NCBI GenBank assembly: GCA_029255685.2
Contig: CM055314.2
Span: forward strand, 10,868,399-10,932,398
Direction of reading: 5' to 3'
DNA length: 64,000 bases
Source: Silene conica
Taxonomy: Eukaryota; Streptophyta; Magnoliopsida; Caryophyllales; Caryophyllaceae
A program made the position numbers and the translations under genes. Below, piece by piece: positions 48,553 to 59,210 of the stretch. Every line of letters starts with the position of its first letter. Position 1 is the first letter of the stretch. Under the pieces are notes generated by a model that was given only the letters and a program-made list of their open reading frames with translations, ran no database searches and was not told the DNA's origin.

Positions 48553-51500
48553 GACAACCTTCTGGAAGCAGGGAAAATCAGGGAAGTCAAGTATCCAGAG
48601 TGGCTGTCCAATGTAGTGGTGGTACCAAAGAAGAATGGCAAGTGGAGGGTCTGCGTGGATTTCACAGACCTGAACAAGGCCTGCCCCAAGGACCCGTTTC
48701 CCTTGCCACATATAGATGCTATGGTGGACGCCACTGCAGGCCATGAAATGTTGACTTTCCTAGATGCCTAGAGCGGGTACAACCAGATCAAGATGGATCC
48801 GGCAGACCAGGAGAAAACAGCATTCAGGTCCGAAAGAGGCATCTATTGCTACAACGTAATACCCTTCGGTCTTAAAAATGCTGGCTCTACATATCAACGG
48901 CTCGTCAATATGATGTTCAAACATCAGATAGGACATAAACATGGAAGTGTACATAGACGATATGGTGGTCAAATCCAAGCAATCGGCGGACCACACCCAG
49001 CACCTGGAAGAAACATTCAACACCCTTCGGAAGTACAAAATGATGCTGAATCCAGCTAAGTGTACCTTTGGAGTTTCCAGTGGGAAATTTCTAGGGTATA
49101 TAGTAACGCAGAGGGGGATAGAAGCCAACACAGAACAGATCAAAGCAGTTCTGCAGCTGGAATCACCCCAGAAGCCCAAAGATGTGCAACGTCTGACGGG
49201 AAGAGTAGCAGCCCTGAGTAGGTTTATCTCCAGATCCTCAGACCGGTGCAGACTATTCTACGATATCCTGAGAAAAAGCCAGAGGTTTGATTGGACACCA
49301 AAACACGAGAAGGCGTTCCAGGAACTAAAGCAGTACCTGAGCAGCCCACCCCTGCTATCCAAACCAGAGCAGGGGGAGGTACTGCTCCTGTACCTCTCCG
49401 TGACCGAAGCAGCAGTAAGCGCAGTTCTGGTCCGGCAGCATGAGGGAGCTCAGCATCCGGTATACTACGTCAGCAAGTCATTACTGCTAGCGGAAGCAAG
49501 GTATACCTCACTTGAGAAACTAGTACTGGCATTGATCACAGCATCCTATAAGCTGCGCCCATACTTTGAGTCTCATACCATCTCAGTGGTTACTAACCAC
49601 CCCCTCAAAACGGTCATGAGAAAGCCAGAACTATCAGGATGAATGGCTAAGTGGTCTGTGCACCTCAGTGGATATGATCTCCAGGTTGAACCTCGCACAA
49701 CCATAAAGTCACAAGCCCCCGCAGACTTTGTCTCCGACTTCAGCCCAGCACTCCAGACCCAAGCAGAGCAGGAAATCCTGCACCTACACCAGGGTGCCAA
49801 GCCAGGCACCTGGGAGTTACGAGTAGATGGAGCTTCAAACGCTAGAGGGTCCGGAGTTGGGTTGATCCTCCGATCACCGGAAGGAGACTTAATCACTCAA
49901 GCAGTCCGATGTGAATTCAAAACCACAAACAACGTAGCTGAGTATGAAGCCCTGGTCCTGGGGCTACAATTGGCCCTGGACATAGGGATCAGCTGCATCA
50001 GTGCGTACAGTGATTCACAATTAATTGTGAATCATGTCAATGGAGCATACTAAGCAAGGGACCCCACAATGGCGGCCTACTTGTGTGTAGCAAAGGACAT
50101 ATTCAGCAAATTCGTAGAATTCTGCATCCAGCAAGTACCCAGAGAGCAGATGCACTGGCAACCCTTGGATCAACCTTCAAACCAGCCGACGTAGCCAGCA
50201 TTCCCATCACCCATGTCCTCAAACCAGCCATTCCTGGACCAAATTCGGACCAGGATGAGCTACCTATCTACAGCAACAACCCAGACCAAGGGTCAGAGCA
50301 GGATTGGCGAAAGCCGTACCTGGACTGGTTGCAGCATGATATCCAGCCTAGTAGTAAGAAAGAGGCACGCAGTTTCAGGATGAAGGCTTCTAGGTTCTTG
50401 CTGATTGATGGCATCCTGTTCCGGAAATCATTAGCAGGACCATATCTGCGCTGCTTGGACCAGACCGAGGCACAGACAGTCTTGCATGACCTCCACAGCG
50501 GAGACTGTGGAAATCATGCAGGGGGAAGAAGCCTGTCCAATAGAGCCCTCAGAATGGGGTACTTCTGGCCCACAATGCGCAAGGATGCAAAAGAGTACGC
50601 AAAAAAGTGTGACGCCTGCCAAAGGCACGCATCTGTCAATCACCAACCAGCAGAACCCCTGCACCCGGTCATATCCCCATGGCCTTTCATGAAGTGGGGG
50701 ATGGACATTGTGGGACCCCTCCCCAGAGCACCAGGAAACAAGCTGTACATGCTGGCCATGACAGATTACTTCTCTAAATGGATCGAAGCAGAATCATTCA
50801 CCCAGACCACCGAAGCACAGGTCATCTCTTTTATTAAGCGTAATATATTCACCAGATTTGGCATACCTTCAGAAATAATATGTGACAATGGTTCCCAATT
50901 CATTGGGAAGAAAATCGAGGCTTTCTGCGCTGGGTGGAATGTATCACTCCAGAAATCTACCCCCAGAAACCCCCAGTCCAATGGACAAGCTGAGTCCAGT
51001 AATAAGATCATCATTGAAAATATGAAAAAGAAACTACAAGAAATGGGAGGGAAATGGGCAGAGGAGCTCCCTCTGGTCCTGTGCGCTGATAGAACTACTC
51101 CAAAAGTAGCAACAGGTCAGACCCCCTTCAGCCTTGTCTTCGGAGCAGAAGCTGTAATTCCTTCTGAAGTTAAAATTCCAACCCACAAATACGGGTGTAT
51201 AACTGAGGACCAGAACCAAGTAGAAATGACAAGTAGCCTGGACACTGTTGATGAACTCAGGACCAGTGCCTACGTCAGAATGGCCTCATACAAGCAGATG
51301 GTGGTTCGGAGCTACAACAAAAATGTCAGGATCAGAACCCTGCAAGTAGGAGATCTGGTCCTGAGAAAGGTGTTCCAGAACACCAAAAACCGACAAGCTG
51401 GAAATTTTGCTTACAACTGGGAGGGCCCATACCAAGTTGAAAGCATAGTTGGTAATGGGGCCTACAGACTAATGACAATGGAATGGGAAATGATACCCAG

Positions 51501-51669
51501 ATCATGGAATATACTTCACTTAAAAAAAGTATATCATCTAGAGGTACCTTCACCAGACCAGAGCAGTTCCCTTAGACCTCAGGTTCTACTCTGTATAAAG
51601 TATACTCTGGTTCAAATTAAAAAATTTGTCTTGCTTTTATATTTTTGTAACTTAAGTTTGATAATCTAA
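48547..51669 (+). pseudogene. pol: Retand-type RT, RNase H and integrase, decayed
   Basis: Resumes within RT after the foreign insertion. [25 protein letters not shown] after MLTFLDA, a one-base frameshift after FKHQIG, then MEVYIDDMVVKSKQ with the catalytic YIDD. RT connection and a first RNase H-like domain run to 49642 (TGA after PELSG). The second, archaeal-like RNase H of Tat elements is visible at 49801-50053 (WELRVDGASNARGSGVGLIL) and ends in TAA after NGAY. Integrase (50083 on) has HAGG...CDACQRH, WGMDIVGPL, ICDNGSQF and NGQAESSNK, giving the HHCC and DDE residues, then RIRTLQVGDLVLRKVF. Two stops (TGA for Arg, TAA for Gln) fit C-to-T change. Frame ends at TAA 51667-51669. Confidence 0.92.
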
Positions 51670-52167
51670 GTCTTATAATTCAAAGCCTTGGTATATTTAA
51701 AATCAACTATCGAGTCTTTTTGAAAATAAAGGAAAAAGTTTTATCACTTGTTTTCTGGACCAGAAAATGCCTATCCTAGTAGACTGACCTAAAGAGGAAA
51801 TCTGCACTGATCGCAGGAGAACCTAAGTCAAGCCCGGCACCCCAGTATAGGGATGGGTATATAAAACACCAGGCCAGCACACCAAAGCAGCGATGGCCAA
51901 AACACAAACGAAACATGCATGTACAGAAGAAAACGCCAGAAAACGGCAGAAAACCAACAGTAAACAAAGCCCCATACAACGGGGGAACATACGATTCAAA
52001 AAGAGAACTGCCCACGGCAGCCCAGTAGCAGAATTGTTTTTGTTGGTCCATCCGGACCAACAACGAAAATTACAACTGATTAAGCCCACGCATGGGCATC
52101 AAAAGTTCAAGACAAAAAAATTTTTACGCCCATATCTGGGCCCAGCAACACAAGTTTAAAAAAGAAC
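51670..52167. other. Retand spacer between pol and antisense gene
   Basis: Converging 3' regions of the sense pol and the antisense gene. AT-rich first half, then CA/AG-rich sequence. Short frames here have no recognisable domain. Confidence 0.6.
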
Positions 52168-54270
52168 CTACTCAGTAGGAGTAGGTTCAGCAGCAGCAGC
52201 ATCAACGTTGGTGGGGCCAGAGGTCACCTCCTCTCCGGCATATTGGGACCCCACCACGCCTTCTTCTTCATCATCATAAGAGATCAGGTCCATATTCAGC
52301 CCCTCGAGAAAATCAGTAGCAAAGGTCTCCTCCAGAGCAGCTAAGTTCCAGGTGGTATGACTACCCTCCTGGAACTCCTTAACGCATTTAATTCGGGTCT
52401 CAGCAGCAGTATAAGCAACAACTTCGATTAACGCTCTCTGCAGACCAGCCTTCTTCTGTTCCAGAGCCTCCACCTTTAGCACCAGATCAGCCTCTGAGAT
52501 CAAGGCCCTCTCCAGCTTAGAGTGAGCTGCGGCTAACTGGTTCTGGAAGGTCTCCTCCTGGGCCTTGAGCATCTCCTGACCCACAGCCACGTCCCGGCGA
52601 GAACGCTCAACAGCCTGCCGCAGATTTTCCCTCAGGGCCTCCTCCAAGCTCAACTTCTCTGATATCTCTCGCTTCTTCTTCGCCAGGGCCTCCTACATCC
52701 TCTCCACTTCCTGCCACCTCCTCAGGGCCTTAGACTGAGCCGCCTTCATACAGTGAAGTTCAGCCAACAGAGCCTCGCTCTGACGTTTGGCACAAAGCGA
52801 CAACTCCAGGACCTGGAAATCCAGACCAGGTCAAAAAGAGAAAAAGGAGAAAAAAGAGAAAGAGAAAAAGAAAAGCTACCTCAAAGGAAACCTCCGTTGT
52901 ATGTTTGATTAGATCTTTGAAAGGACGGGGTTCCATAATAGAGGCAGAGGCAGGAAAGAGCAGTGAGTCCAATGCAGGCCAGAGGTTAGTTTTGGACCCA
53001 CCAAAACCCCCTGGGAGTTCCAAATGCAGAGCAGGAGAAGATAAACCTTCCCTAGAGGATGGCCGAGGCAGACACTCAGGTATAACCTTAAAACTAGGGG
53101 TAGGAATTTCGATAGGGATTTTCAAAGGAGAAGGATCAACAAAAGAAGTCGCAGGAGCAGACTCCTGGACCGAATCACCAACATCTACTTCAATAGGAGC
53201 AGCCTTGGACCCAGCTCCAGCAAGGCCCTCCTCAACAGTATCCACCTTCTTCTATTTCGAGGACCCCGTGTCCCCAGGAGTGAACCTCTTCCTCCGCAGC
53301 TGCATCACCCTGCTCACGTCAACTCTGGGCTTGCCTAAAATAAGCATCAAACATCAGAGCAGTCAGAGTAGACAAAAGAAAAGAAAACCACCAGATAACC
53401 AAAACAGAAGCACCGTACCCTCCTTCTTCACCGCCAGAACAACAGAATCTCGGACCAGCTTAGAGAATGTCCTCTCCTCAGCAAGAAGGTCCAGGAGCTT
53501 GGCCTTTGAAGCAGAAGGATCCTCGGACTCAGGGAACCTGGCCAGGCTGTTCCCTGAGGAAGCAAACGAACCATCAGAAAAAACAAACAGTAGAAGAAAA
53601 TCAAACCAGAGAAATAGCCCAGGGCAGAAACCATACCTTCCACGAGCTTCCATTCAGAAAAGATGTAGTCCGGAGAGTAAGGAAGGGTGTCAATCTTGAC
53701 GAAAATGAAACGAGAAAACCACTTACTGTCGTCAGGAGTGGTAGAAAAGACAATAGCAGAAGGCGTGCCATCAAGACCACGAATAGTGCACTGAGAGTGG
53801 CCCAAGGAGCGTGGGTTGAACCACTGACCCAAGTCGGCCAACCCAATGTTTAGCTCTCGTTCGCGGTTTAGAGCGCAGATACTAAACAAGATTCGCCATG
53901 CATGGGGGGCGACTTGGCACATGGCTAGTTTAGTTAACTTCAAAAAATCAATGATAAGATCAGGAAATGGGAACCTCAAACCCAAGCGGAAGGGGTACTC
54001 GTAGAAACAAGTCCACCCCTCCCTCGCAAAGTCGGCTTTCTCACCAGCAAGGGGGAAGTGGTAGACCACCCCATCCGGAAAACCGAACCTCACCTTGATA
54101 AGGGAGCCATGAGATTCATTCAAAGCAGAATCGCAGAGGTGTCTGGGAGCCAGGAGTCTCTGCGAAGGGAAGGGACCAGAGTAGTCCCTCGGCCCAGAAG
54201 AAGACCCAGACGAGCCTACAGTAGCAGGAGCAGCAGATGGAGTAGCGGAAGAAGAGCCAGGAGCAGACAT
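52168..54270 (-). pseudogene. Antisense four-exon gene of the Retand element (gypsy-type transposon protein-like)
   Basis: Minus strand, ATG at 54270. Exon 1 is 54270-53638 (ends VEG, donor GTATGG). Exon 2 is 53553-53419 (after TTCCTCAG, before GTACGG). Exon 3 is 53334-52880 (after TATTTTAG, before GTAGCT). Exon 4 is 52812-52168 (after TTTCCAG). Phases match at the junctions. The product, about 620 residues, has a Ser/Pro-rich start, a globular region (EYPFRLGLRFPFPDLIIDFL, MCQVAPHAWRILFSI) resembling the plant 'putative gypsy type transposon' domain (PF04195-like, from memory), an acidic/Pro middle and a long C-terminal coiled coil (LSLEEALRENLRQAVER, EEETFQNQ-type heptads). Two nonsense codons, in exon 3 after TGSSK and in exon 4 after VERM, inactivate this copy. 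Antisense ORFs between integrase and 3' LTR are known in Tat elements; their role is unknown. Confidence 0.8.
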
Positions 54271-54399
54271 GGTAAAACCCCAAAAGTGGTAAAAAATATT
54301 TTAAGCAGTAAAGAAGGTAAAGAAAGCAAGAAAGCAATGGAGGTAAGAAAGAAAATTCGTGAGAAAAAGGAGTAAAAGTGAAAAAAGGGACGGTAAAAG

Positions 54400-54412
54400 G
54401 GTATATATAGAA
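54400..54412 (-). promoter_or_regulatory. TATA-like motif for the antisense gene
   Basis: On the minus strand CTATATATACCC lies about 130 bases upstream of the antisense ATG (54270), at a plausible distance for a TATA box with a short leader. No direct support for a transcription start. Confidence 0.4.
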
Positions 54413-54645
54413 AAAAAAATAGGCGGTTAAAAGTGAAGGGTAAATTTTGAATTCAAAAGTTAAAAGTAAATGCTAGTGGGAAGTTGGAATAGTTGAGGGG
54501 ACATACCATTAATAGGTGGTTGAGAAGACAGCCTAGTGGGTAGCCACGTAAGCAGCGTCAGAAATCCCTAACTACCCACATAAATTCCAGAAGCACGCTT
54601 GGAAGCAGAATGAAATTCCAGCCAAATTGAAGCCAAGTCAGGCTG

Positions 54646-54660
54646 AAATTTGGGGGAAAT
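54646..54660 (+). other. Polypurine tract of Retand element
   Basis: GAAATTTGGGGGAAAT immediately precedes the 3' LTR start at 54661. Confidence 0.75.
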
Positions 54661-55180
54661 TGTTTAGCCCAAAAATCGTCATTACGCTGTTGGACCCATA
54701 AGCATATTCAGAAGTAGCAGTCCACCAAAGAGGCCGATATTTCATCCAGAAAAGGAGTCGTTGGAGAGTGGGAAAGGGTCAAAACCCTAAGAGGATATTC
54801 CCCTAGAATCCCTCCTATATTCTAGGAGCTGACCCGGACCAGGACCAGGACCAGCTGACCAGGAGTCCAAAGCTTATAAAAAGGAGAATTAGGGCATTTG
54901 TTACACACACTTTTACGTTGTAATTTTTCTACTTACGCACGCAAACAATTGTACTCATCTCGAAACAGCAATCAACCTTGAAAATAGTGATAAACTTTGT
55001 GGGATTCCGTTCCCCCCGCGGTTGTTTCCCTCATTGGGTTTTTCCGCGTCACCAAAACCTCTTGTGTCATTCTTTTGTTTCTCCCGTTCTTTTTATTTGT
55101 TTTCTACGTATGTTCATATATTGGTTGACACTTTGACCCGCATCACAAAAACTTAACTCGGTAGAAATTTTACCAAAACA
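54661..55180 (+). repeat. 3' LTR of Retand-type element
   Basis: 520 bp, TGTTTAGCCC to ACCAAAACA, followed by the TSD copy TCCAT at 55181-55185. Confidence 0.94.
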
Positions 55181-55330
55181 TCCATCCGTATGAATGAACT
55201 CATGAATAGATTCAGAATACCTGGAACGAGCTTTCTGAGACTGCTCCTCCCCTTGTTATTGTATAATGTTGGATTAGTTTAAGCTTTAAATCTTGGTAGT
55301 AATGCTTTAATTTAGTTATCCTTTACAGTT

Positions 55331-55588
55331 ATGGCTTCTTGGTTGTGGCCGCTTGTGCAGCATCCAAGTGTTAGTCCTCATGTTGATGTTGATAGTATCA
55401 GTGTGCTGCATCCTCGTGTTTATAGGATCAGTTGCTTACCAGATGAGTTGATGTTTCAGATTCTTTCTCGACTTTCAACAAAAGATGTTGTTGTCACCAC
55501 TGTCCTATCCAAAAAGATGCTTTGTCTTTTTTCTAGGATGACAACTCTTGACTTCCACGATTCTCCGATATCCCACTGCCCCAAGTGA
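55331..55588 (+). pseudogene. F-box protein gene fragment (F-box/FBD/LRR type)
   Basis: ATG 55331 opens an 85-codon frame. After about 35 variable residues comes a full F-box (ISCLPDELMFQILSRLSTKD then VVVTTVLSKK), then TTLDFHDSPISHC, which is where plant F-box/LRR/FBD proteins begin their first LRR. The frame stops at TGA 55586-55588 and no LRR or FBD is found afterward. The F-box would bind SKP1 in an SCF ubiquitin ligase, but there is no substrate domain here. It is first in a same-strand row of gene pieces right of the Retand element. Confidence 0.8.
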
Positions 55589-55632
55589 ATCGCTTATAAC
55601 TCTGGATCTCTGATGCAATTACTTGCCTGTAG

Positions 55633-55709
55633 GTGGAATGTATTGCATGCCTCCACCAATGATGGATCGATATGGTATGAGTATGCCACATATGGCTCCT
55701 CGTCCTATG
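55633..55709 (+). pseudogene. Met/Pro-rich exon of unidentified gene
   Basis: A 77-bp block after TGCCTGTAG and before GTATGTC reads GMYCMPPPMMDRYGMSMPHM then APRPM. The spacing of acceptor and donor and the low-complexity Met/Pro/Gly-Tyr composition suggest a real exon, perhaps of an RNA-binding protein tail, but I cannot identify the gene. No adjoining exon found. Confidence 0.4.
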
Positions 55710-56268
55710 GTATGTCATTGTCTTGAGTCTGACCTACAATTTATGTACTTTACGGCTGCTGACTTGCAAGATGGCAAGATGGTGTTATGTACTTGTGGTT
55801 TTGCTTGCTGAATTGAAGTTCTGTGAGGTGTATATGGGTTTGATTTTGTAATTGTTATGATTTACCCTTGTTAATGTTGTAATGTGACAGGTGGTTACTC
55901 TCAATTCTGAAACTAAACTAGGCTTCCCAATACTCCACTCAAATCTAATTCTACCACTTTCCAGGAATATCATTTCCAGCATCAATTGGGTTTGTTGCAT
56001 ATAATATGAAACTAGGCTTTTCACTAATTTAACATCGTATCTTCACTTCTCTACCTATATTTCTAGAAATTAATACTCATTCTTCACCTCAATTCACGAC
56101 CAAGGTTTAAATGTGGACAATTAACTCGGGACTCGGGAGGGGGTACTAGGTACTAGGTAGGATCATTTACCTCTTATTGCTTCTTTCATCACTTTTTTCT
56201 ACTCTATGCTTAAGTTGCTACTGTCTCAATCAAACTTCAATGTTCCATTTTTTACTACTGGAACAGTG

Positions 56269-56654
56269 ATGGGGTGTTTCAAATTCTTTTATGAAGAAGA
56301 CAGAAGCGGCCCAAAGGCACTCAAGCTGGTATCTAATTTGTCATCAAGTTCTGCCCTTTGTGATGATGACATAACCAGATCAGGCTCTGATCTCAATTCT
56401 CAAGATATCTCTGATATAAGTGTCAAGTCCATGAGAAAAAAAACTCCTTTTTCAGCATGTCTCAGAGATCAACATCCAATTTGCGAGTCTTCACTTTTCA
56501 AGAGCTACAATCAGCTTCCAAAAGTTCCAGTCGGTCTGGCAGGATTAGAGAGTGAGGGGTTGGGTGTGTATATAGAGGGATTATCAAGAGTTCGGTGGAA
56601 CCTTCGACAAAGATAGATGTTGCCATTAAGCAACTGGGTAAAATAGGTCTCCAG
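56269..56654 (+). pseudogene. PCRK-like receptor-like cytoplasmic kinase fragment
   Basis: Starts at ATG 56269 with GCFKFFYEEDRSGPKALKL, continues through RSGSDLNSQDISDISVKS, then shifts frame near 56450 to SNLRVFTFQELQSASK and later GCVYRGIIKSS and DVAIKQLGKIGLQ, ending at a GC donor (CAG|GCAAGT, 56654). The order M-C-F-F, SELNSQD, NLRVFTF-ELKSATK, G-GGFGCVYRG, VAVKQL is that of RLCK-VII kinases of the PCRK1/2 group (immune signalling below receptor kinases), from memory. The frameshift and a stop in the glycine loop (after RSGRIRE) break it, and the catalytic exons are missing. Kinase-inactive relic. Confidence 0.8.
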
Positions 56655-56825
56655 GCAAGTATCTATTCTGTTTATTTGCTTCTATGTGTCATCTTTTCTT
56701 GCTTTACACATACTGAGAGTTCCTGCAATTACTTGAAAAAGAAAAATTCACAACAAGACCAATATGCTGAAAAACGACTGTTTAAATTTAGTTATCCGTC
56801 ATGTGTTTTGAGTTGGGTGGATATT

Positions 56826-57578
56826 TTTCAAGCTTCAGAGAATCCTTCCAAGGGAATCTATACCAGTCTACCCAAGCCTGGCGGCGATGAATTCAAAAGG
56901 TACTACAGCTGCTCTTAATGATCCCAGGATCGGTACGTTCGGCATATAGCTCGTAATTTTTTTTCTATGGTTGGCTATTTTATTTAGTTCGTATATTGTG
57001 AATCTCAAAGGCAACTCATGAAATTTGTAGTTTCTTCTAACTGTTGTATTTTTCTCAGACAAGCTGCCTTACTCTATTCGGATCTTGTTGGAGTCCGCTA
57101 TTTGTAATTGTGATGGGTTCCAAGTCACCAAGGATGATGTTCAGAAAATCATTGACTAGGAGAATCTGCATCAAAACCTGTTGAAATCCCCTTTAAGCAA
57201 ATCCGTGTTCTTTTACAGGTTTGCTTCTTATTGTAATGGATACGTTTTTATTTATGTTATCTTCAACTTAATACCTAAACCTGCTTTTTTCACTACCAGG
57301 ATTTCACTAGAGTACCGGCTGTCGTCGATTTGGCTGCAATGAGGGATGCTATGAATAAGCTTAAGAACGATGCTAACAAGATCAATCCATTGGTTCCTGT
57401 GGACCTTGTCATTGACCACTCTATACAAGTAGATGTTGCTAGATTCGCGAATGCAGGTCAAGATAACATGGACCTTGAGTTTCAGAGGAATAAAGAGAGA
57501 TTTGGCTTCCTTAAATGGGGGTCAACTGTTTTCCGTAACATGCTTGTTGTTCCTCCTGGTTCCGGTATTGTCCACCAG
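56826..57578 (+). pseudogene. Aconitate hydratase gene fragment (first three exons)
   Basis: Exon 1 (to 56932) encodes ASENPSKGIYTSLPKPGG and, after a frame slip, ALNDPRI. Exon 2 (57059-57218) encodes [20 protein letters not shown] and [13 protein letters not shown], then TAG in place of the Trp codon and a further frame slip before VEIPFKQIRVLLQ. Exon 3 (57300-57578) is open: [58 protein letters not shown]. Splice junctions keep phase. This matches the N-terminal part of plant aconitase (citrate/isocitrate isomerisation, 4Fe-4S). The cluster cysteines and the rest of the roughly 900-residue enzyme are absent. The catalytic enzyme cannot be made. Confidence 0.9.
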
Positions 57579-58293
57579 GTAATTGAAAACCCCATACTTT
57601 AGGTGTTTCTCTTGATAAAAATACCCTAAAGAAGTGGGAATGTGGAGCTCCTATACCTGTGTTGCTCCGATGATGTAAACTTAAGCGGTTTGTTGAGTAT
57701 CTTAATGGGAATACTTATCCTTAGATTGCTACCATTTAGGGAAAAAAGGTATGGGTGTGCTGTTGTTTAAGACATTATTTTCTTGTGTTTGGAAGCACAC
57801 AAAAGTTAGTAGTGTGATTACATGGTTCAAAATCTCAGTCGCTGTATCAGTTAACTTCATCAGCTTAATTTCATGATTTTACTTGCATTTGTGTTCTTTT
57901 CTGCATAAATTGATTTTCGTCAGTTTATGATATCATCGGCTTGTGTTCGAAATTAGGGATTTAATTTGTTAATGGGGGATTTTGGATCTCGGATGATCAC
58001 AAGACAGTGACGAAAATGCTCAATAAAGACAAGCGGTCTTGCTAAGAGAGTAGCGGAATAAAGAAAGGTGGATGCACTTCTCTGAAAATAAAGAGAGGAG
58101 CATACAAGAATGAAATATTAGACTGCACACAGTCGATACTAAGTGGACAAGGCACGGCAATATGAGGACCAAATGGTACATTACATGTGGACGACGTTAT
58201 GGAAGAAGAAAGCCAAACAAGAAGAAGAAAAGTAGTTAGCTAAATCTACACTTGTAGAATCATGATCTTGATTGGCTCATCATCACTCTATGA
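57579..58293. other. Non-coding DNA between aconitase fragment and LTR
   Basis: Starts as the aconitase intron (after GTAATTG). No further exon was found. From about 57955 the base composition changes (purine-rich GAAGAAGAAA stretches at 58200-58235), but no gene or repeat is recognised. Confidence 0.5.
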
Positions 58294-58844
58294 TGTGACA
58301 CCCCACGATTTAGCATAAAAATAAACAAATAATTTGCAGCGGAAACACGATACTTTTAAAAACTTTTCGACATATTTATTAAAACTTTTCGCGAAATATC
58401 AAAACAACATGCGGAAGACTAAAAACTAATGAGAAAGTATAAATTATACAAAGTAACTTAAATAGATGAGGGATAAGGTATCCCACGATAACAACATGAA
58501 TTAAATCTAAACTAAGCGTAAGGGTAATTGTCGAATTATCAACAATGCTCGCTAGCCACACGTCTTCCCCAAACAGCACCAACCTACATTCATGAAACAT
58601 GAACGCCACAGTAAGTGGGGAGTAACTCAGGGTTCTCCCAACCACTTTACGTCAGAAAACATGTAAATGGTAATACAAAACATATTATACATATGAACAT
58701 GTATATAATTTGAGAAACAATATATGCATTTTCAAACGTAATCAATATGATCAATGCATGTGCGATAAACCAAAGCATGTGGGAACAACATGAATCAACA
58801 TGTGAAACATAATTAAAGCCAACAAGTGAGATGATATCGAAATC

Positions 58845-58965
58845 AAGTAGACATCCAAATGATCGACTCAGAGGCCAACAACTAGGTGGCATGTCCAAAC
58901 AACAAAAATCAAGTAAACATCCAAGTGATCGACTCAGAGGCCAACAACTAGGTGGCATGTCCAAT
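58845..58965. repeat. Tandem duplicated block in the minus-strand LTR
   Basis: AATCAAGTAGACATCCAAATG to GGTGGCATGTCCAA is followed by a second, nearly identical copy (AATCAAGTAAACATCCAAGTG ...). Unit about 65-68 bp, each with GATCGACTCAGAGGCC. Confidence 0.85.
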
Positions 58966-59005
58966 CACGCATACAACAAGAAACCAAGAATAGAATGAAC
59001 GCCAT

Positions 59006-59210
59006 CAGAGCGCATATGCACGACCTCTGACTAACGGAGCGCTTAGGCACGACCTCCAACGACGAAAGCGCTTAGGCACAACCTTCATCTACGGGAGCGC
59101 TTAGGCACGACCTCCAACGACGGGAGCGCTTAGGCACGACCTCCAACTACCAGAGCGCTTAGGCACGACCTCCAACGACGGGAGCGCTTAGGCACGACCT
59201 CCGTAACTAT
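59006..59210. repeat. 29-bp tandem array in the minus-strand LTR
   Basis: Seven units led by GAGCGCTTAGGCACGACCTC (first one GAGCGCATATGCACGACCTC). Position in the LTR corresponds to the CGCCTCTGAG array of the other Tekay family, suggesting that lineage LTRs often carry such arrays. Confidence 0.9.

Larger units (their letters stand above)
29386..55180 (+). mobile_element. Tat/Retand-type Ty3/Gypsy element carrying nested insertions
   Basis: LTRs at 29386-29911 and 54661-55180 both start TGTTTAGCCCAAAAATCG. The right one ends ACCAAAACA and the left ACCAAAATA. The 5-bp duplication TCCAT occurs at 29381-29385 and 55181-55185. PBS-like TTTGGCGCCCACCGTGGGGC follows the left LTR, and a polypurine tract AATTTGGGGGAAAT precedes the right LTR. 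Order: LTR, gag, [32376-48546 foreign insertions], RT, RNase H, integrase, antisense gene, LTR. Gag-to-protease is contiguous, but the protease end and the start of RT are lost at the insertion. Pol carries several nonsense and frameshift lesions, so the element is non-autonomous now. Confidence 0.93.

Noticed and set aside
52905..53853. Plus-strand frames of 264 and 128 codons across the Retand 3' region
   Set aside because: They lie opposite the spliced antisense gene, show no domain, and run through its introns.
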